A program made the position numbers and the translations under genes. The notes under the pieces are model-generated. The model saw only the letters and a list, made by a program, of their open reading frames with translations, was not told the DNA's origin and did no database searches. DNA of 6,582 bases from Chitinophagaceae bacterium (GTDB lineage Bacteria > Bacteroidota > Bacteroidia > Chitinophagales > Chitinophagaceae), in contig CANLED010000114.1 in the NCBI GenBank assembly GCA_947489175.1, positions 1 to 6,582 of the forward strand. Reading direction: 5' to 3'. Shown one piece after another: positions 5,094 through 6,582 of the stretch (position 1 is its first letter; each line of letters begins with the position of its first letter).

Positions 5094-6582
5094 AAAAAGT
5101 ATTTTTGTTTTTTTCTTTGATATTTACTTTCACTTTCTCTTTTGCTCAAACCCCTCAGGGAATTACATTTCAGGCAGTTGCTAGAGACCCATCAGGAAAT
5201 GCAGCACGGCTGCGTCAGATTAATATAATTGATAGAATTTTAGTAGGATCAGGAACCAATGGAACAGTGGTTTGGGAAGAGAAGCATGTTGCAACAACAA
5301 ATGCTGAGGGTGTTTTCACCATTATTGTGGGGAAAGGAAGCAAGGTTTCAGGAACTGCTTCAACATTTGATGATATAAAGTGGGATCAAGGAGTACATTT
5401 TTTTAATTTAAAAGTTTCCGTTTTCCCTTCAATTCCAACTCCATCATGGAATCCAGATGCAAATTATGTAGACATGGGTAGTTCTCAGTTCTGGAGTGTC
5501 CCCTATGCACTTTATGCCGGAAATATATCAACGGGTGTAATTTCCATTGCAAATGGAGGAACTGGTTCATCAATTCAAAACTTTGTAGATCTTACAACCA
5601 GTCAGTCAATCGCTGGCGATAAGACATTTACAGGTAATTTAATTGGGGCATCTTTTAGTAAAAGTGGCGGTACATCAAACCAGTTTTTGAAAGCAAATGG
5701 AACAGTTGATACAGTAGCATATGCTCCGATATTTTCACCAACATTTACCGGAACTATTTCGGGTATAGATAAATCAATGGTTGGTTTAGGAGATGTTGAT
5801 AACACAAGTGATCTTTCAAAGCCAGTGAGTACTTCGATGCTGGATTCTCTGAACTTAAAAGAAAGTCTAGGAAATAAATCTAAAAATTCAAGTTTAGGAA
5901 CAAGTGATTCACTTTATCCGACTCAAAATGCAGTAAAAAAATACGTTGATTCAATTATAGTTGTGGGTAATCCAGATGCGAGTACTAAACTAAAAGGAAA
6001 AATACTTTTGGCAGGTGATTTGGCAGGAACATCTGACGCTCCTTCGGTACCTGGGTTATTATTAAAGGCTCCCATTGATAATCCAACTTTTACCGGAACA
6101 GTTGGTGGAATTACGAAATCAATGGTAGGCTTGGGAAATGTTGATAATACGAGTGATGCTTTGAAACCAATCAGCACAGCGGCTCAGACAGCGTTGGATT
6201 TAAAAGCCCCCTTGGCATCACCTACGTTTACAGGAACAGTTGGTGGAATTACGAAATCAATGGTTGGTTTAGGTAATGTTGACAATACGAGTGATGCGTT
6301 GAAACCTATTAGCACAGCAGCACAGACAGCGTTGGATTTGAAGGCACCACTGACATCACCAACGTTTACAGGAACAGTTGGAGGAATTACGAAATCAATG
6401 GTTGGTTTAGGAAATGTTGATAATACGAGTGATGCGTTGAAACCTATTAGCACAGCAGCACAGACAGCGTTGGATTTGAAGGCACCACTGGCATCACCAA
6501 CGTTTACAGGAACAGTTGGAGGAATTTCAAAATCAATGGTTGGTTTAGGAAATGTTGATAATACGAGTGATGCTTTGAAACC
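5090..6582 (+). CDS. tail-fibre-like repetitive surface protein, 3' end outside window
   Basis: The frame is open from the ATG at 5090 to the window edge, giving 497 complete codons. Residues 1-19 form a Phe-rich signal peptide (seven Phe) cleaved at SFA-Q. Residues 20 to about 148 match the N-terminal domain common in large Bacteroidota surface proteins: GITFQAVARDPSGN, GTVVWEEKHV, TNAEGVFTIIVGKG, and YVDMG followed by SVPYALYAGN. Next come motifs typical of phage tail fibres and bacterial relatives: NGGTGSSIQNF (155-165), GDKTFTG (176-182), GGTSNQFLKANG (193-204), a diverged VGLGDVDNTSD (231-241) and YPTQNAVKKYVDS (276-288). From residue 343 a 46-aa repeat, KSMVGLGNVDNTSDALKP...SPTFTGTVGGIT, runs as three full copies plus part of a fourth. 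Such proteins often end in a Peptidase_S74 endosialidase-type chaperone domain or a T9SS signal, and neither can be checked here. A role as an extracellular fibre or adhesin is inferred. It overlaps the preceding gene by ATGA. Minus-strand open frames over 5602-6453 are shadows of the repeats. Confidence 0.88.
   Translation, partial: MKKVFLFFSLIFTFTFSFAQTPQGITFQAVARDPSGNAARLRQINIIDRILVGSGTNGTVVWEEKHVATTNAEGVFTIIVGKGSKVSGTASTFDDIKWDQGVHFFNLKVSVFPSIPTPSWNPDANYVDMGSSQFWSVPYALYAGNISTGVISIANGGTGSSIQNFVDLTTSQSIAGDKTFTGNLIGASFSKSGGTSNQFLKANGTVDTVAYAPIFSPTFTGTISGIDKSMVGLGDVDNTSDLSKPVSTSMLDSLNLKESLGNKSKNSSLGTSDSLYPTQNAVKKYVDSIIVVGNPDASTKLKGKILLAGDLAGTSDAPSVPGLLLKAPIDNPTFTGTVGGITKSMVGLGNVDNTSDALKPISTAAQTALDLKAPLASPTFTGTVGGITKSMVGLGNVDNTSDALKPISTAAQTALDLKAPLTSPTFTGTVGGITKSMVGLGNVDNTSDALKPISTAAQTALDLKAPLASPTFTGTVGGISKSMVGLGNVDNTSDALK
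5735..5860 (+). repeat. diverged early copy of the tail-fibre repeat
   Basis: Codons 216-257 encode SPTFTGTISGI followed by DKSMVGLGDVDNTSD, LSKPVST and LNLK. This follows the same order as the later 46-aa units but is clearly diverged in sequence. It is separated from the regular array by a non-repeat segment (codons about 258-324) that contains YPTQNAVKKYVDS and LKGKILLAGDLAGTSDAP. The distance from this KSMVGLG to the first regular copy is 345 bp, exactly 2.5 repeat lengths. A half-copy (LKAPIDNPTFTGTVGGIT, 6062-6115) leads into the array. It is probably an old copy that escaped homogenisation. Confidence 0.75.
6116..6582 (+). repeat. 138-bp (46-aa) in-frame tandem repeat array, open at the window end
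   Basis: Unit starts are at 6116, 6254, 6392 and 6530, each spaced exactly 138 bp. The last copy is cut by the window edge after 53 bp. Copies 1 and 2 differ at 18 of 138 bases, of which 17 are silent and one changes Ala to Thr. Copies 2 and 3 differ at 5 bases, two of them silent. The units encode the tail-fibre-type sequence VGLGNVDNTSDALKP, then TALDLKAPL and SPTFTGTVGG. The array's full length cannot be known from this window. Long near-identical repeats like these can expand or contract by recombination and are prone to collapse in short-read assemblies. Confidence 0.95.

Noticed and set aside
5602..6453. Several minus-strand open frames over the tail-fibre-like gene, with repeated IDFVIPPTVPVNVG motifs
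   Set aside because: They are antisense readings of the 138-bp repeats. The plus-strand frame has a signal peptide, family motifs and mostly silent differences between repeats, so it is the coding one.
5090..6582. Prophage tail module
   Set aside because: The gene has a Sec signal peptide and a Bacteroidota surface-protein N-terminus and lies in an overlap-coupled cluster with a lipoprotein and a T9SS cargo. No phage structural or lysis genes are visible.

Overview
The window looks like Bacteroidota chromosome, most likely an environmental member of the Chitinophagales/Sphingobacteriales type. This is inferred from four things: an AT-rich background with weak Shine-Dalgarno signals, a TAnnTTTG-type -7 element, a type IX secretion (T9SS) C-terminal sorting domain, and a Bacteroidota-style surface protein whose N-terminal region carries QGITFQAVARD and SVPYALYAG motifs. 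No rRNA, tRNA, CRISPR array, transposase or integrase is visible.

Layout. Positions 1-90 are ten perfect copies of a 9-bp unit (CTCTTCAAC) at the window edge, followed by about 150 bp of AT-rich non-coding DNA holding a probable -7 promoter element. Positions 244-4002 encode a large SWI2/SNF2-family ATPase of 1252 aa with all helicase motifs intact and two SWIM-type CxCx7CxH zinc-binding motifs near its N-terminus. A 183-bp intergenic region follows. It contains two separate hairpin-plus-T-tract structures, the second ending only 24 bp before the next gene.

Positions 4186-6582 hold a compact three-gene cluster of exported proteins, each joined to the next by a 4-bp ATGA stop/start overlap. 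The first is a 130-aa lipoprotein resembling lipocalin-like proteins. The second is a 172-aa protein made of a signal peptide, a short unrecognised region and a T9SS type A sorting domain. The third is the start of a large surface protein resembling phage tail fibres. It runs off the right edge and contains an array of 46-aa (138-bp) repeats still in progress at the window end.

The overlaps imply that the three exported proteins are made from one transcript with coupled translation. Their different export signals (lipoprotein, T9SS cargo, tail-fibre-like) suggest a cell-surface or extracellular assembly, but that role is inference. The SNF2 protein is probably an unrelated housekeeping or chromatin-type ATPase: terminator-like hairpins separate it from the cluster, and nothing in the window ties it to a defence system.
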